The notes below the pieces were generated by a model. The model made no database searches. It was given only the letters and a program-made list of their open reading frames with translations, and was not told where the DNA came from. Shown here piece after piece: positions 54,366-64,000 of a DNA stretch of 64,000 bases (its first letter is position 1; every line of letters begins with the position of its first letter). Both the position numbers and the translations under genes were made by a program. The DNA comes from a bacterium 336/3 (lineage in GTDB: Bacteria > Bacteroidota > Bacteroidia > Cytophagales > Thermonemataceae), in NCBI GenBank assembly GCA_001281695.1, contig LJIE01000001.1, forward strand, positions 2,751,521 through 2,815,520, given 5' to 3'.

Positions 54366-54397
54366 AAAAAGCCCAAATAGAAATTTGGGCTTTTTTT
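54364..54397. terminator. Bidirectional intrinsic terminator between tdk and the TPR gene
   Basis: AAAAAAAGCCCAAAT (54364-54378) pairs with ATTTGGGCTTTTTTT (54382-54396) across AGA, with A and T runs on both sides. It serves both convergent genes. Confidence 0.93.
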
Positions 54398-54407
54398 ATG
54401 GTTGTTT

Positions 54408-54920
54408 TTATCTTCCTCTTTTTCTTGCACAACGCTCGATAGATTCTTGATAAATATTGATATCATTGTTATTGAGTGAGTGATTTACAGCTTTTTGGTA
54501 GTATTCAATAGCTGTTGGGAAATCACTTTGCATCTCATACATAATACCATATTCGTTGTAAATAGATGCTTTATTTACTCCAGAAACATTTAGAGCTTTG
54601 TCTAAAAATACTTTCAATTCATCATATTTTGCCATAGTTGAAAGACAAATAGAATAATTGAGGTAAATAGGCAAATATTCTGGACTATGTTGTAAAGCCT
54701 TTTTGTAATGTTCTTCCGCTTTATCAAGGTTTTTATATTTTGTTTCAAATAGCCAACCCAAATGATTATAGGCTCGACCATACGTGGGGTCTATTTCTAC
54801 AATTTTAAGTAATGTTTGATAAGCATCTCCAATTTTATTGTCTTTAATCAGATTATCTGCCTCAAAGAACATATTATCTAAGTCATAGTTTTGGGGATTC
54901 AAGGGAAAGTCTCTGTCCAT
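54408..54920 (-). CDS. Tetratricopeptide repeat protein
   Basis: The 170-residue protein holds about four TPR-like units, such as GDAYQTLLKIVEIDPTYGRAYNHLGWLFETKY and KAEEHYKKALQHSPEYLPIYLNYSICL and DFPTAIEYYQKAVNHSL, each with the helix-turn-helix TPR pattern. It has no signal peptide and probably acts as a cytoplasmic scaffold. It follows the patatin gene by 29 bases on the same strand, so the two may be cotranscribed. Confidence 0.88.
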   Translation of the reverse strand: MDRDFPLNPQNYDLDNMFFEADNLIKDNKIGDAYQTLLKIVEIDPTYGRAYNHLGWLFETKYKNLDKAEEHYKKALQHSPEYLPIYLNYSICLSTMAKYDELKVFLDKALNVSGVNKASIYNEYGIMYEMQSDFPTAIEYYQKAVNHSLNNNDINIYQESIERCARKRGR

Positions 54921-54949
54921 AATTTTGATTTGATTGTTTGAGATTGCGA

Positions 54950-55999
54950 TTATAAAAAAGTTTCTTTAATATCACAAGTAGAACGTTGTCCAATATCATC
55001 ATAATTTTCATTGAGCCATTTATCAGCATATTCTCTACCTAATTGGAACAAGTGGTCAATAAATTCCCAAGTTGCATTCAGCTTACTTGAAACATTAAAG
55101 TCCGCTATGTCACGTTCTGGGTTAATCATGTGCATATATATTTTTCTGAATTTCCCCTCAGGATTGATTCCCATATCCAAAAGTTTATCTATGAATGCGA
55201 TTTTACGCATTTCAAGCATCAAAGGTGTATTGAAACTAATTTCATTGACACGGTCTTTGATAGAATTGGCTTCTGTAGGGCTTTCCTCTATATTGATAGG
55301 ATTTATCTGGACTATTAAAATATCGTTGCAACTGGTATCATCAATAAGCGGAAACATAGGTGGATTTCCCATATAACCTCCATCCCAGTAGTCTTCACCA
55401 TCTATGGTTACTGTTTTGAAAATATAAGGTAAACACCCCGAAGCCATCACAGCATCAACAGAAATATTTTTCAAATCAAATACTTTGGCTCTGCCTGTAC
55501 GAACATTGGTAGCACATACAAATAATTTAGTTTGCTTACAAGATTTTAATTTTTCAAAATCTACAATTTCCAACAAAACATCTCTCAAAGGATTGATGTC
55601 TGTGGGATTGAATTGTTGTGGTGAAGCAAACATAGCAAGAAACTCAAAATACAGAAACCCTGGTGAGTAATCCATATTACCTTTACTTGTCATTTTATCG
55701 AGCCAAGTAGGTTGTAAAACAGAATTTCGAGATGAATGAGATATTTTTTCCCAAAAAGTTCTTAAAAGCTCTCTAGCTTTCTCTTTACCTCCCAACATCA
55801 AACCATAAGCAAGTACCGTAGCATTCATTGCCCCAGCACTTGTTCCACAAAAACCATCTAAACAAAGGTCTTCCTCTTCTAAGAGTCTATCTAAAACTCC
55901 CCAAGTAAAAGCTCCATGAGAACCTCCACCTTGTAAAGCCACAGACAAGTGCCTTTCATTTGGATTTTTTTTTGCGACAGGTGTTCCTTTTTTTGCCAT
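54950..55999 (-). CDS. Patatin-like phospholipase
   Basis: From 55999 the protein has 349 residues (the frame also opens at 56020). The glycine loop is ALQGGGSHGAFTWGVLD, the nucleophile Ser is in GTSAGAMNA, and the Asp is in DGGYMGNPP, the usual Ser-Asp dyad. Patatins cleave lipid acyl chains; the substrate is unknown. The end (FIDHLFQLGREYADKWL) is helical. Confidence 0.93.
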   Translation of the reverse strand: MAKKGTPVAKKNPNERHLSVALQGGGSHGAFTWGVLDRLLEEEDLCLDGFCGTSAGAMNATVLAYGLMLGGKEKARELLRTFWEKISHSSRNSVLQPTWLDKMTSKGNMDYSPGFLYFEFLAMFASPQQFNPTDINPLRDVLLEIVDFEKLKSCKQTKLFVCATNVRTGRAKVFDLKNISVDAVMASGCLPYIFKTVTIDGEDYWDGGYMGNPPMFPLIDDTSCNDILIVQINPINIEESPTEANSIKDRVNEISFNTPLMLEMRKIAFIDKLLDMGINPEGKFRKIYMHMINPERDIADFNVSSKLNATWEFIDHLFQLGREYADKWLNENYDDIGQRSTCDIKETFL

Positions 56000-56042
56000 A
56001 GAATTGGTTTGTTTATACATTTTATTTCAATATACAAAAAAA

Positions 56043-58457
56043 TTATTTAGAACTCTTTTTTGTAGTAGTTTTACTTGCATTTTTTGTAGTAACCTTAGCA
56101 TTTGTTGTTTTGGTAGTAGATTTCGTAGTACTTTTAGATGAACTCTTGGTGGCTGTTTTTGTTTTAGAATCACCTGCTTGTTCTTCAGCAAGACTCAAAC
56201 ATTCATCCAGAGTAAGTGTTTTAGGGTCTTTATTTTTAGGAATACGTACATTTTGTTTTCCAACCTTGATATAAGCTCCATAACGTCCATTGAGTACCTG
56301 AACTTCAGGGTTTTCATCGAATGTCAAAATCATTTTTTCTGAATCCGCTTTTCTTTTCGCCTCAATAATTTCAATGGCTCTGCTTTCTGTGATGCTGTAA
56401 GGATCATCGTCTTTGGTAAGAGAATAAAATGCACTTCCAAGTTTGACATAAGGACCAAAACGTCCAATGGCAACTGTCATGGTTTCATTATCGTAAGTGC
56501 CTATATCTCTGGGCAATTTAAACAAATCTAAAGCTTCTTCAAGAGTGATAGTTTCTAAAAATTGTCCTTTTTTAAGTTTAGCAAAAGCAGGTTTTTTATC
56601 GTCTGTTGCCTCCCCAACTTGCACATAAGCTCCATATTTACCAAGTTTGGCAAATATTTTTTCACCTGTATCGGGGTGTGTACCCAACTCTCTACCTGTG
56701 TTTACTTCACTACGTTTTATATCCTGAGTTTCTTCTACTTTCTGATGGAATTTCTGATAAAATCCATCTATCATTTTTGCCCAATTTTTCTTTCCTTCTG
56801 CAATTTCGTCAAACTCTTTTTCTACTTTGGCAGTAAAAGAGTAATCCATAATTGTTTCAAAATGAGATTGTAGAAAGTCATTAACTACCATTGCCACATC
56901 TGTTGGAAACAGTTTTGATTTTTCCGCTCCTGTGATTTCCGTTTTGGTTTTGGTCGTAATTTTATCGACTTTTAAGGTTAATTCTTGATACTTTCGCTCT
57001 TTCCCATCTCTATTTTCTTTTACCACATATCCCCTTTTCTGAACTGTTGAAATGGTTGGTGCGTACGTTGAAGGTCTTCCAATCCCTAATTCTTCAAGTT
57101 TTTTTACCAAACTGGCTTCTGTATAACGAGCTGCGGGTCTTGTGAAGCGTTCTAAAGCCTTCATTTCTGAAAGATTTAGAATCTGTCCAACTTTGATAGG
57201 TGGAAGCATTTTTTTATTTTCTTCATCTTCTCCATCATCATCTTTGTCTTCCAAATATACTTTCAAGAAACCTTCAAACTTAATAACCTCACCTTCAGCG
57301 TACAACATTGATTTATTGGTAGAAATATCAATCGTTGCAATCGTTCTTTCTAACTGAGCATCAGCCATTTGTGATGCAATAGCTCTTTTCCAAATCAGTT
57401 CGTACAAACGTTTTTCATTGTTATCTGCTCCTGCTTGGTGTACCGAAAAATCCGTTGGGCGAATGGCTTCGTGAGCCTCCTGAGCCGATTCGGATTTAGT
57501 TTTGTATTGGCGTGTTTGTACAAATTGTTTTCCGTATAAACTTTCTATTTCTGCTGTAGCCGATTTAATAGCATCTTGTGAAAGGGCTGTTGAGTCGGTA
57601 CGCATATAAGTTATTTTACCCGCTTCATAGAGTTTTTGAGCAAGTGTCATGGTTTGTTGCACCGAAAAACTCAATTTTCTACTTGCTTCTTGCTGAAGCG
57701 TAGAAGTAGTAAATGGAGGTGCTGGCGATTTTTTGGCTGGTTTGGTTTCTAAGTTTTTAATAGTAAAAACAGCTCCTATACAGCTTTTTAAGAATGCTTC
57801 TGCATCTTTTTCGGTAGCAATTTTATCTTTGAGTTCAGCCACGAGGGTTTTGCCATCTCCCAAATCGAAAAGAGCTGATACTTTGTAGCTAGATGTAGCA
57901 TTAAATTTCTCAACTTCTCTTTCTCTTTCTACAATCAGTCTTACTGCCACCGATTGTACTCTACCTGCTGAAAGTCCTGTTTTGATTTTCTTCCAAAGCA
58001 CAGGCGAAAGTTCATAACCCACCAATCTATCTAAAATACGACGGGCTTGTTGAGCATTTACAAGGTCTAAATCTATTGTTCTTGGATTTTGAACTGCATT
58101 TAAAATAGCATTCTTGGTAATTTCTCTAAATACAATTCGCTGTATTTTAGTATCTTTCAGTTCCAAAGCTTCTTTTAAATGCCAAGAAATGGCTTCTCCC
58201 TCACGGTCGTCGTCCGTTGCAAGCCATACAAGCTCTGCTTCCTTCGCCATTTTTTTAAGTTCTTTTACCAAAGAAATTTTATCAGTCGAAACTTCGTAAG
58301 TGGGTGTAAAATTTTTGGCAATATCAATGCCAATACCTTTTTCTGGTAAATCCCTGATGTGTCCGTAGCTTGAACGCACCGTAAAATCTTTTCCTAAATA
58401 CTTTTCAATAGTTTTTGCCTTTGCTGGGGACTCTACTATCACTAAATTTTTGAGCAT
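56043..58457 (-). CDS. topA: DNA topoisomerase I
   Basis: From 58457 the protein has 804 residues. It relaxes negatively supercoiled DNA. The Toprim start LVIVESPAKAKTIEKYLG and the active Tyr284 in TYMRTDST are clear, with DDDREGEAISWHLKEA and the RLVGYELSP motif. Toward the end are topoisomerase C-terminal repeats (FGPYVKLGSAFYSL and YGAYIKVGKQNVRIPK) in place of zinc ribbons, and a Lys/Ser/Thr-rich tail of about 50 residues. A longer frame from 58535 lacks family similarity and is rejected. Confidence 0.95.
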   Translation of the reverse strand: MLKNLVIVESPAKAKTIEKYLGKDFTVRSSYGHIRDLPEKGIGIDIAKNFTPTYEVSTDKISLVKELKKMAKEAELVWLATDDDREGEAISWHLKEALELKDTKIQRIVFREITKNAILNAVQNPRTIDLDLVNAQQARRILDRLVGYELSPVLWKKIKTGLSAGRVQSVAVRLIVEREREVEKFNATSSYKVSALFDLGDGKTLVAELKDKIATEKDAEAFLKSCIGAVFTIKNLETKPAKKSPAPPFTTSTLQQEASRKLSFSVQQTMTLAQKLYEAGKITYMRTDSTALSQDAIKSATAEIESLYGKQFVQTRQYKTKSESAQEAHEAIRPTDFSVHQAGADNNEKRLYELIWKRAIASQMADAQLERTIATIDISTNKSMLYAEGEVIKFEGFLKVYLEDKDDDGEDEENKKMLPPIKVGQILNLSEMKALERFTRPAARYTEASLVKKLEELGIGRPSTYAPTISTVQKRGYVVKENRDGKERKYQELTLKVDKITTKTKTEITGAEKSKLFPTDVAMVVNDFLQSHFETIMDYSFTAKVEKEFDEIAEGKKNWAKMIDGFYQKFHQKVEETQDIKRSEVNTGRELGTHPDTGEKIFAKLGKYGAYVQVGEATDDKKPAFAKLKKGQFLETITLEEALDLFKLPRDIGTYDNETMTVAIGRFGPYVKLGSAFYSLTKDDDPYSITESRAIEIIEAKRKADSEKMILTFDENPEVQVLNGRYGAYIKVGKQNVRIPKNKDPKTLTLDECLSLAEEQAGDSKTKTATKSSSKSTTKSTTKTTNAKVTTKNASKTTTKKSSK

Positions 58458-58555
58458 TTCTCTATTGTCTTTTTTTTTCAAATATGGAAATTTTTTTTTC
58501 AAAAAAACAAGAAACACTCTGACGTTTTTTGGCAAAATTCACAAAACATCATTCT

Positions 58556-59245
58556 TTATTTATTTTCCAACACAATATTTTTATTTTGTATCAATGATAT
58601 AACTCCCTCAATAATTGCCCATTGAGCAAATATATAGGTTATCATAATCAAAAATTGAGCTTGCCAAATTCTAACTGCAAATTTGTCTATAGCTATCAGT
58701 GAATCCGATATTACAAAAAACAATGCTCCTAAAAGTATCCATTTAGAGCCTTTTAGAGAATTTAGTAATAAATTTGTAGCAAAAATAAGCATCACCATAA
58801 TGACTGAAGCATACACAACTACAGGTATAGCCATTTCGCCCAAATGTGGAAACAGATAATAAATTAAAGATATTCCGTAGCTTAAAATTAACACCAATAT
58901 CCAAGGTTTTTGAAATACTATCAATGTATTTGCTTGTTTATAGAAAAACACCACATAAAAGATATGAGCCAATAAAAACATCGAAAGTCCCAAAATGAAG
59001 AAAATAGCAGCTCTCCCATCAAACATTAAAAGTGTATCTCCTAAAAAAGAAAAAAATAGGGCTACCAATACCAATTTAGCTTCTTTAAAAGCTTTTAAAG
59101 ATTTTGTTGTGAAGTAAACTGCCAACAATGGCATCAGTAGTGGTTTTACAAATAAATGTAATTGAGTGTTTTGCAATAAATGGCTTGCCAATTCTAAAAG
59201 GGCTACACTAATAAATAAGATAAAAAAAATGACAAAAAACCTCAT
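58556..59245 (-). CDS. Lysoplasmalogenase-like (YhhN/TMEM86) membrane protein
   Basis: The 229-residue protein has about eight membrane helices. The YhhN-family pattern includes SFLGDTLLMFD, LSMFLLAHIFYVVFF and FFVISDSLIAIDKF, with conserved Asp residues in helices. TMEM86 relatives hydrolyse lysoplasmalogen; Bacteroidota members are not proven to. It is divergent from the efflux adaptor gene. Confidence 0.82.
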   Translation of the reverse strand: MRFFVIFFILFISVALLELASHLLQNTQLHLFVKPLLMPLLAVYFTTKSLKAFKEAKLVLVALFFSFLGDTLLMFDGRAAIFFILGLSMFLLAHIFYVVFFYKQANTLIVFQKPWILVLILSYGISLIYYLFPHLGEMAIPVVVYASVIMVMLIFATNLLLNSLKGSKWILLGALFFVISDSLIAIDKFAVRIWQAQFLIMITYIFAQWAIIEGVISLIQNKNIVLENK

Positions 59246-59486
59246 AAGGATACTTTTAATATCAAAATTGAAAGTAAATAAACTCTAACTAAGAGAAAAA
59301 ACAAAAAATACCACCTCTAGTTTTTCACAAAAATGGCATAAATATTCTCTTCTTTAAGATTTTCTTTAAAAATATTATTAAAAATAAAAGTTATACTATC
59401 ATAAACAATTGTATAACTTCTTTGTTATTATACTAAATATCATGTTTTATATTGTTACTATATTGCATCATCAAACCTACCTTTAT

Positions 59487-60614
59487 ATGAAGTCGAAAAG
59501 ATTAATACATCAGATTGGTTTATTGAGTTGTGTGATTATTTCATCTTGTAGCTCAGAGAATAAACTTTCAGAAGAAAAACCTACTTTACCTGTTATTACC
59601 ATTTCTGCCCAAAAAGTCCAAGTGGAAGAACCTTATGTTGCAGAAATTCAAGCAATTAAAAATGTAGAAATTCGTAATAGAGTAACAGGATTTTTAGATT
59701 ATATTTTAGTAGATGAAGGAAAAAAGGTAAGCAAAGGACAAGTATTATTTAAAATTAATGAGTCCGAATATCAAACTGAATTAGCTAAAACAACAGCTAA
59801 TCTACAAACCTCCATTGCAGAAGCTAAATCAGCAGAACTAGAAGTAAATAGAATTTCACTACTTGTTGAAAAGCAAGTAATTGGAAAAGTTGAGTTAGAA
59901 ATGGCTAAAGCTAAATTAGCAGCTGCTCAAGCCAAAATAGAAGAAGCTCGTTCTAATCAACAGAGAGCTACTCTCAATCTATCTTATACAACTATTACAG
60001 CTCCTTTTGATGGCTTATTAGATAGAATACCTCTCAAAATGGGTAGTTTATTACAAGAAGGGACTTTACTAACAACCATCTCAGATATACAAGATGTTTA
60101 TGCCTATTTCAGAGTATCTGAAAGTCAGTATATTCAGTATCGAAGAAAAAGGATAGAAGATAGTACGTATACGATTGGCAATGTAAAACTTATTTTAGCT
60201 GATGGCACTATTTATCCATTGGAAGGGAAAATTGAAACCGTAGAAGGCGATTTTGAGACAACAACAGGAACAATAGCTTTTAGAGCAAGATTTAATAATC
60301 CTAACAGACTTTTAAAACATGGTTCAAGTGGGAAAGTTCTGATTACAAATACAATCAACAATGCCATTGTTATTCCACAAAAAGCAGTTTTTGAAATACA
60401 AGACAAAAATTATGTGTATGTAGTGAATGAACAGAATCAAGTGAAAATGAAAAGTTTCACAACCAAGAAGCGTTTAGATAAATATTATATTGTTGAATCT
60501 GGCTTACAAATGGGAGATAAAATTGTCTATGAAGGTATTCAAAACCTTAAAGATGGGGCATTCATAAGTCCTCAGCCCATTAAACAAGATGACTTCCAAG
60601 TCAGTACATTGTAA
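59487..60614 (+). CDS. RND efflux periplasmic adaptor subunit (membrane fusion protein)
   Basis: From 59487 the protein has 375 residues. It starts as a lipoprotein (LLSCVIISSCSS, Cys likely near 24), then a lipoyl/barrel-sandwich domain (VEIRNRVTGFLDYILVDEGKKVSKGQVLFKINES), a helical hairpin (about 95-155), the second half ATLNLSYTTITAPFDGLLDR, and a beta-barrel domain. It joins the pump at 60715-63882 to an outer-membrane channel. The longer frame from 59409 is rejected because the signal is at 59487. Confidence 0.92.
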   Translation: MKSKRLIHQIGLLSCVIISSCSSENKLSEEKPTLPVITISAQKVQVEEPYVAEIQAIKNVEIRNRVTGFLDYILVDEGKKVSKGQVLFKINESEYQTELAKTTANLQTSIAEAKSAELEVNRISLLVEKQVIGKVELEMAKAKLAAAQAKIEEARSNQQRATLNLSYTTITAPFDGLLDRIPLKMGSLLQEGTLLTTISDIQDVYAYFRVSESQYIQYRRKRIEDSTYTIGNVKLILADGTIYPLEGKIETVEGDFETTTGTIAFRARFNNPNRLLKHGSSGKVLITNTINNAIVIPQKAVFEIQDKNYVYVVNEQNQVKMKSFTTKKRLDKYYIVESGLQMGDKIVYEGIQNLKDGAFISPQPIKQDDFQVSTL

Positions 60615-60714
60615 TTTTCCATAATTATTACATTTTAGGCTTATTGCTATGATGAAAAACATCATAGAAGTCATTTTCTTGTATCTCCATATTTAATTTA
60701 TCTATAAGTCAATC

Positions 60715-63700
60715 ATGATAGAAAAATTTATAAAAAGACCAGTTTTGTCTTTGGTTATATCTATATTTTTTGTGTTACTAGGTGGACTGGCTTTGTCTAT
60801 TTTACCTGTAACACAATTCCCAGAAATTGCTCCTCCTTCTGTAACTATTACTGCAAGATATACAGGAGCTAACGCCGAAACTTGTATGAATGCCGTAGCT
60901 ATACCCATTGAAAAAGCTGTAAATGGTGTTCCTGGCATGACATACATGAATACTGTTATCAGTAATAGTGGGGTTACTCTCATTCAAATTTATTTTCAGG
61001 TAGGCACAGATCCTGATGTAGCAGCCGTAAACGTACAAAATAGGGTTGCTACTGTTATAGATGAGCTTCCTGAGGAAGTAATTCGTGCAGGTGTTTCCAC
61101 TGAAAAAGAAGTAAATAGCATGTTGATGTATCTAAACATTTATAGTGAAGACAAAAACATAGAGGAAAAATTTTTATACAATTTTGCAGACATCAACATT
61201 ATCAAAGAGCTTAAAAGAATAGATGGTGTGGGTTTTTGTGAAATTTTAGGTTCACAAGAATACTCTATGCGTGTATGGCTGAAACCTTATCGAATGTCTG
61301 CTTATAAGATTAGCACACAAGAAGTTATAGATGCTATCAAAGCCCAAAATGTAGAAGCAGCACCTGGTAAGACTGGTGAAAGCTCTGCTAAAAAGGCTCA
61401 GGCCATGGAGTATGTATTGCGTTATACTGGAAAATTTACAACTCCTGAACAATACAAAAACATTGTTATCAAATCTAATGCAGATGGTTCTGTTTTAAGA
61501 TTAAAAGACGTTGCAGATGTAGAGCTTGGTTCTATGAGTTATAGTATGATTTCAAAGCTCAATGGCTCTCCCTCAGCTTCTATCATGATTAAACAAAGAC
61601 CTGGTTCTAATGCTTCTGCTGTAATTTCTAATATTAAGAGTAAAATGGAAGAGTTACAAAATTCTTTTCCTCCAAACATGAAATACAACGTATCCTATGA
61701 TGTATCTCGATTTTTAGATGCATCCATCCATGAAGTTATCAAAACACTTATTGAAGCTTTATTACTGGTATTTATAGTAATTTTTATTTTCCTACAAGAT
61801 ACACGAGCCATGCTCATTACAGCACTATCTGTACCTGTTTCTTTGGTGGGTACGCTTATCTTCCTACATCTCATGGGCTTTTCTATCAATATGCTAACAC
61901 TTTTTGCATTGGTGTTGGCTATTGGGATTGTAGTAGATAATGCTATTGTGGTAGTAGAGGCTGTACATGCTAAAATGCAAACCAAAGGTTCTAATGTGAT
62001 GCAGGCTACTATTGAGTCTATGAACGAAATTACTGGAGCTATTGTAGCCATTACCCTTGTTATGTCAGCAGTATTTGTGCCTGTTGCTTTTTTATCGGGT
62101 CCTGTAGGCGTTTTTTATCGCCAGTTTTCTCTTACACTAGCATTTTCTATTGTCATATCAGGAATTAACGCTCTAACGCTTGTTCCAGCTTTATGTGCTT
62201 TATGGCTAAAACACCATCATAACCACCCTATTGACAAAAAGAAAAATTTGATAGAAAGATTTTTTGAGAAATTCAATCAGAAATATACATCTCTTGAAAA
62301 TAGTTATAAAAATATCATTACTAAAATAGCTTCTTATAAAAAAACAGCCCTCTTGGTAATTGGTATCTTTATATTTGCTATTTGGGGAATTTCTAAAATT
62401 TTACCTACAGGTTTTATTCCTACAGAAGATCAGGGAATGATTTATGTGAGTGTAACCTCTCCAGTAGGTGCAACTCTTGAACGAACAAGTTCTACTCTCG
62501 ATAAAATTCAAAAAATTATACAAAAAGAAGGCACTGTAGAATCTTTTTCATCGTTGGCAGGTTATAGCATTCTTACAGAATCTACAGGCTCTGCCTATGG
62601 TATGGGAATGATTAACCTCAAACCTTGGGACAAACGCGATAAAACCACGGATGAGCTTATTCAGGATTTTATCCAGAAAACCAAAAATATTCAGGAAGCT
62701 CAGATTGAATTCTTCTCTCCTCCTACTGTACCAGGCTTTGGCAATGCCAGTGGTTTTGAATTAAGATTGCAAGACAAAACAGGAGAATTATCTCTTTCCA
62801 AAATGGCAGATATTTCTAATCAGTTTATTGAAGCCCTCAAAAAACGCCCTGAAATTGCCTCTGCCTTTACAAGTTTCAATGCTAGTTTCCCTCAATATCT
62901 TATCCATATTGACCAAGATATTGCTGCTCAAAAAGGTGTTACGGCACATGAAGCCCTAGAAAACCTCCAGGTATTTATTGGAAGTTATTATACTTCTAAT
63001 TTTATTAGGTTCGGGCAAATGTACAAGGTTATGTTGCAGGCTGCTCCAGAACATCGTATGAAACCAGATGATATTCTTAAAATGCAAATTAAGAATAAAG
63101 ATGGCGATATGGTGCCTTACTCAACATTTGTACGTCTTGAAAGAATTTATGGAGCTGAGCAAATTACCAGATACAATATGTATCTCTCATCACTCATCAA
63201 CGGAGAAGCTGCCAAAGGCTATAGTAGTGGAGAAGCCATTAAAGCTGTTGAAGAAGTTGCTCAAAAAACTCTTCCCAAAGGATATGTCATTGATTGGTCA
63301 GGGATTACACGTGAAGAAATTCTTTCAGGAAATCAAACCTTTTATGTATTTGTTATTTGCTTGATTTTTGTGTATTTATTGCTTTCTGCCCAATATGAAA
63401 GTTTTTCTTTACCAATGGCTGTTCTTTTATCTTTACCTGTGGGTATTTTTGGCTCCTACTTTTTCCTCCAGATTGCTGGTTTACAAAATAATATTTATGC
63501 ACAGGTAGCTTTGGTAATGCTGATAGGATTGCTGGGAAAAAATGCTATCCTTATTGTTGAAGTGGCTTTACAACACCAGAAAGATGGAAAAAATATTATA
63601 GATGCTGTTGTAGAGGGTGCTGCCTCACGTTTAAGACCTATTCTGATGACTTCATTTGCCTTTATTGCAGGCTTAATACCACTTTGTATAGCATCTGGGG

Positions 63701-63882
63701 CTGGAGCTTTAGGAAATAGGTCTATTGGAATGGCATCTGTAGGAGGCATGCTCATAGGAACTATCGTTGGCTTATTCTTGATTCCAAGTTTGTATGTAAT
63801 TTTTACTAACAAAACACCATCCAAACCTCTTGAAAACATCCCTGTTTCTGTTGAAACAAAGGATAATTCTTTTGAAGCATAA
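60715..63882 (+). CDS. RND efflux pump, inner-membrane transporter (HAE1-type)
   Basis: The 1055-residue pump has the AcrB-type layout: helix 1 (RPVLSLVISIFFVLLGGLALSILP), two large periplasmic loops, and 12 helices in all. The proton-relay Asp pair is in LALVLAIGIVVDNAIVVVEAV, and GFIPTEDQG begins loop 2. Such pumps export drugs, detergents or dyes; the substrate is unknown. It lies 100 bases after the adaptor gene and 26 before the next gene, so the three form a tripartite operon. Confidence 0.95.
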   Translation: MIEKFIKRPVLSLVISIFFVLLGGLALSILPVTQFPEIAPPSVTITARYTGANAETCMNAVAIPIEKAVNGVPGMTYMNTVISNSGVTLIQIYFQVGTDPDVAAVNVQNRVATVIDELPEEVIRAGVSTEKEVNSMLMYLNIYSEDKNIEEKFLYNFADINIIKELKRIDGVGFCEILGSQEYSMRVWLKPYRMSAYKISTQEVIDAIKAQNVEAAPGKTGESSAKKAQAMEYVLRYTGKFTTPEQYKNIVIKSNADGSVLRLKDVADVELGSMSYSMISKLNGSPSASIMIKQRPGSNASAVISNIKSKMEELQNSFPPNMKYNVSYDVSRFLDASIHEVIKTLIEALLLVFIVIFIFLQDTRAMLITALSVPVSLVGTLIFLHLMGFSINMLTLFALVLAIGIVVDNAIVVVEAVHAKMQTKGSNVMQATIESMNEITGAIVAITLVMSAVFVPVAFLSGPVGVFYRQFSLTLAFSIVISGINALTLVPALCALWLKHHHNHPIDKKKNLIERFFEKFNQKYTSLENSYKNIITKIASYKKTALLVIGIFIFAIWGISKILPTGFIPTEDQGMIYVSVTSPVGATLERTSSTLDKIQKIIQKEGTVESFSSLAGYSILTESTGSAYGMGMINLKPWDKRDKTTDELIQDFIQKTKNIQEAQIEFFSPPTVPGFGNASGFELRLQDKTGELSLSKMADISNQFIEALKKRPEIASAFTSFNASFPQYLIHIDQDIAAQKGVTAHEALENLQVFIGSYYTSNFIRFGQMYKVMLQAAPEHRMKPDDILKMQIKNKDGDMVPYSTFVRLERIYGAEQITRYNMYLSSLINGEAAKGYSSGEAIKAVEEVAQKTLPKGYVIDWSGITREEILSGNQTFYVFVICLIFVYLLLSAQYESFSLPMAVLLSLPVGIFGSYFFLQIAGLQNNIYAQVALVMLIGLLGKNAILIVEVALQHQKDGKNIIDAVVEGAASRLRPILMTSFAFIAGLIPLCIASGAGALGNRSIGMASVGGMLIGTIVGLFLIPSLYVIFTNKTPSKPLENIPVSVETKDNSFEA

Positions 63883-63908
63883 ATATACCATTTTTAAACC
63901 CTGCATTC

Positions 63909-64000
63909 ATGATAAACTTTCATAAAGTAATATATTATTTGGTCATTATTTTGGTAGTTGTAAGCACATTTTCATGCCATAAAATATTTGCTCCCATCAA
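63909..64000 (+). CDS. Putative outer-membrane efflux lipoprotein, start only
   Basis: An ATG at 63909 opens a frame that runs off the window: MINFHKVIYYLVIILVVVS, then TFSCHKIFAPI. The hydrophobic stretch ends in a lipobox (TFSC). Position after the adaptor and pump suggests a TolC/OprM-type channel, but only 30 codons can be read. Confidence 0.6.
   Translation, partial: MINFHKVIYYLVIILVVVSTFSCHKIFAPI

Overview
This window looks like a chromosomal stretch of a low-GC, Gram-negative Bacteroidota bacterium, most likely Cytophagales-like. The evidence is the AT-rich sequence, the -33/-7 promoters of the Bacteroidota type (TTTG/TTG, a spacer of 18-20 bases, TAnnTTTG), the type IX secretion genes porU and porV plus a PorP/SprF-family gene, KDO-dependent lipopolysaccharide synthesis (kdsB), and a split ATP synthase operon. 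No species can be named from the sequence alone.

Layout: 1-186 is the start of an exported protein cut by the window edge. 377-2866 holds an ABC-2 transporter pair and kdsB on the minus strand. 3045-6048 holds a nicotinamidase-like hydrolase, a methyltransferase and a deoxyhypusine-synthase-like enzyme. 6160-9887 is an F0 ATP synthase operon (two small genes, atpB, an unknown gene, atpE, atpF, atpH) that ends at a strong terminator without atpA or atpG; a 17-bp hairpin sits just after atpE. 9928-17405 carries a lipoprotein, a NarL-type regulator, fabI, a PHA-synthase-like hydrolase, an RND/MMPL exporter and an M28 peptidase. 17426-23885 is FkbM methyltransferase, porV, porU and a transglutaminase-like gene. 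23979-45058 is mostly housekeeping: tRNA-Arg, threonylcarbamoyl-AMP synthase, fabD, rsgA, two alanine-dehydrogenase-family genes, prfA, exonuclease III, PorP/SprF, a sigma54 regulator, acyl-CoA reductase, an SDR, a response-regulator/SpoIIE phosphatase, clpX, clpP and pyrB. 45132-45791 is an aminoacyl-tRNA-protein transferase-like gene.

The accessory part is 45806-51419: a 1277-residue protein with a charged disordered N-terminus, a long coiled coil, a hydrophobic glycine/alanine-rich helical core and a distinct C-terminal module, followed within 17 bases by a HEAT-like repeat protein and then a second repeat-containing protein. This resembles the large toxin-like proteins associated with extracellular contractile injection systems (eCIS) in Bacteroidota, with candidate immunity genes downstream. 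No eCIS structural gene is in the window. The locus abuts a tRNA-Gly/tRNA-Leu operon with a clear promoter and terminator.

The right end (51867-64000) has a YwaF-type membrane protein, asparaginase, thymidine kinase, TPR and patatin proteins, topA, a lysoplasmalogenase-like gene, and a tripartite RND efflux operon (adaptor, pump, and the start of a putative outer-membrane lipoprotein factor cut by the window edge).
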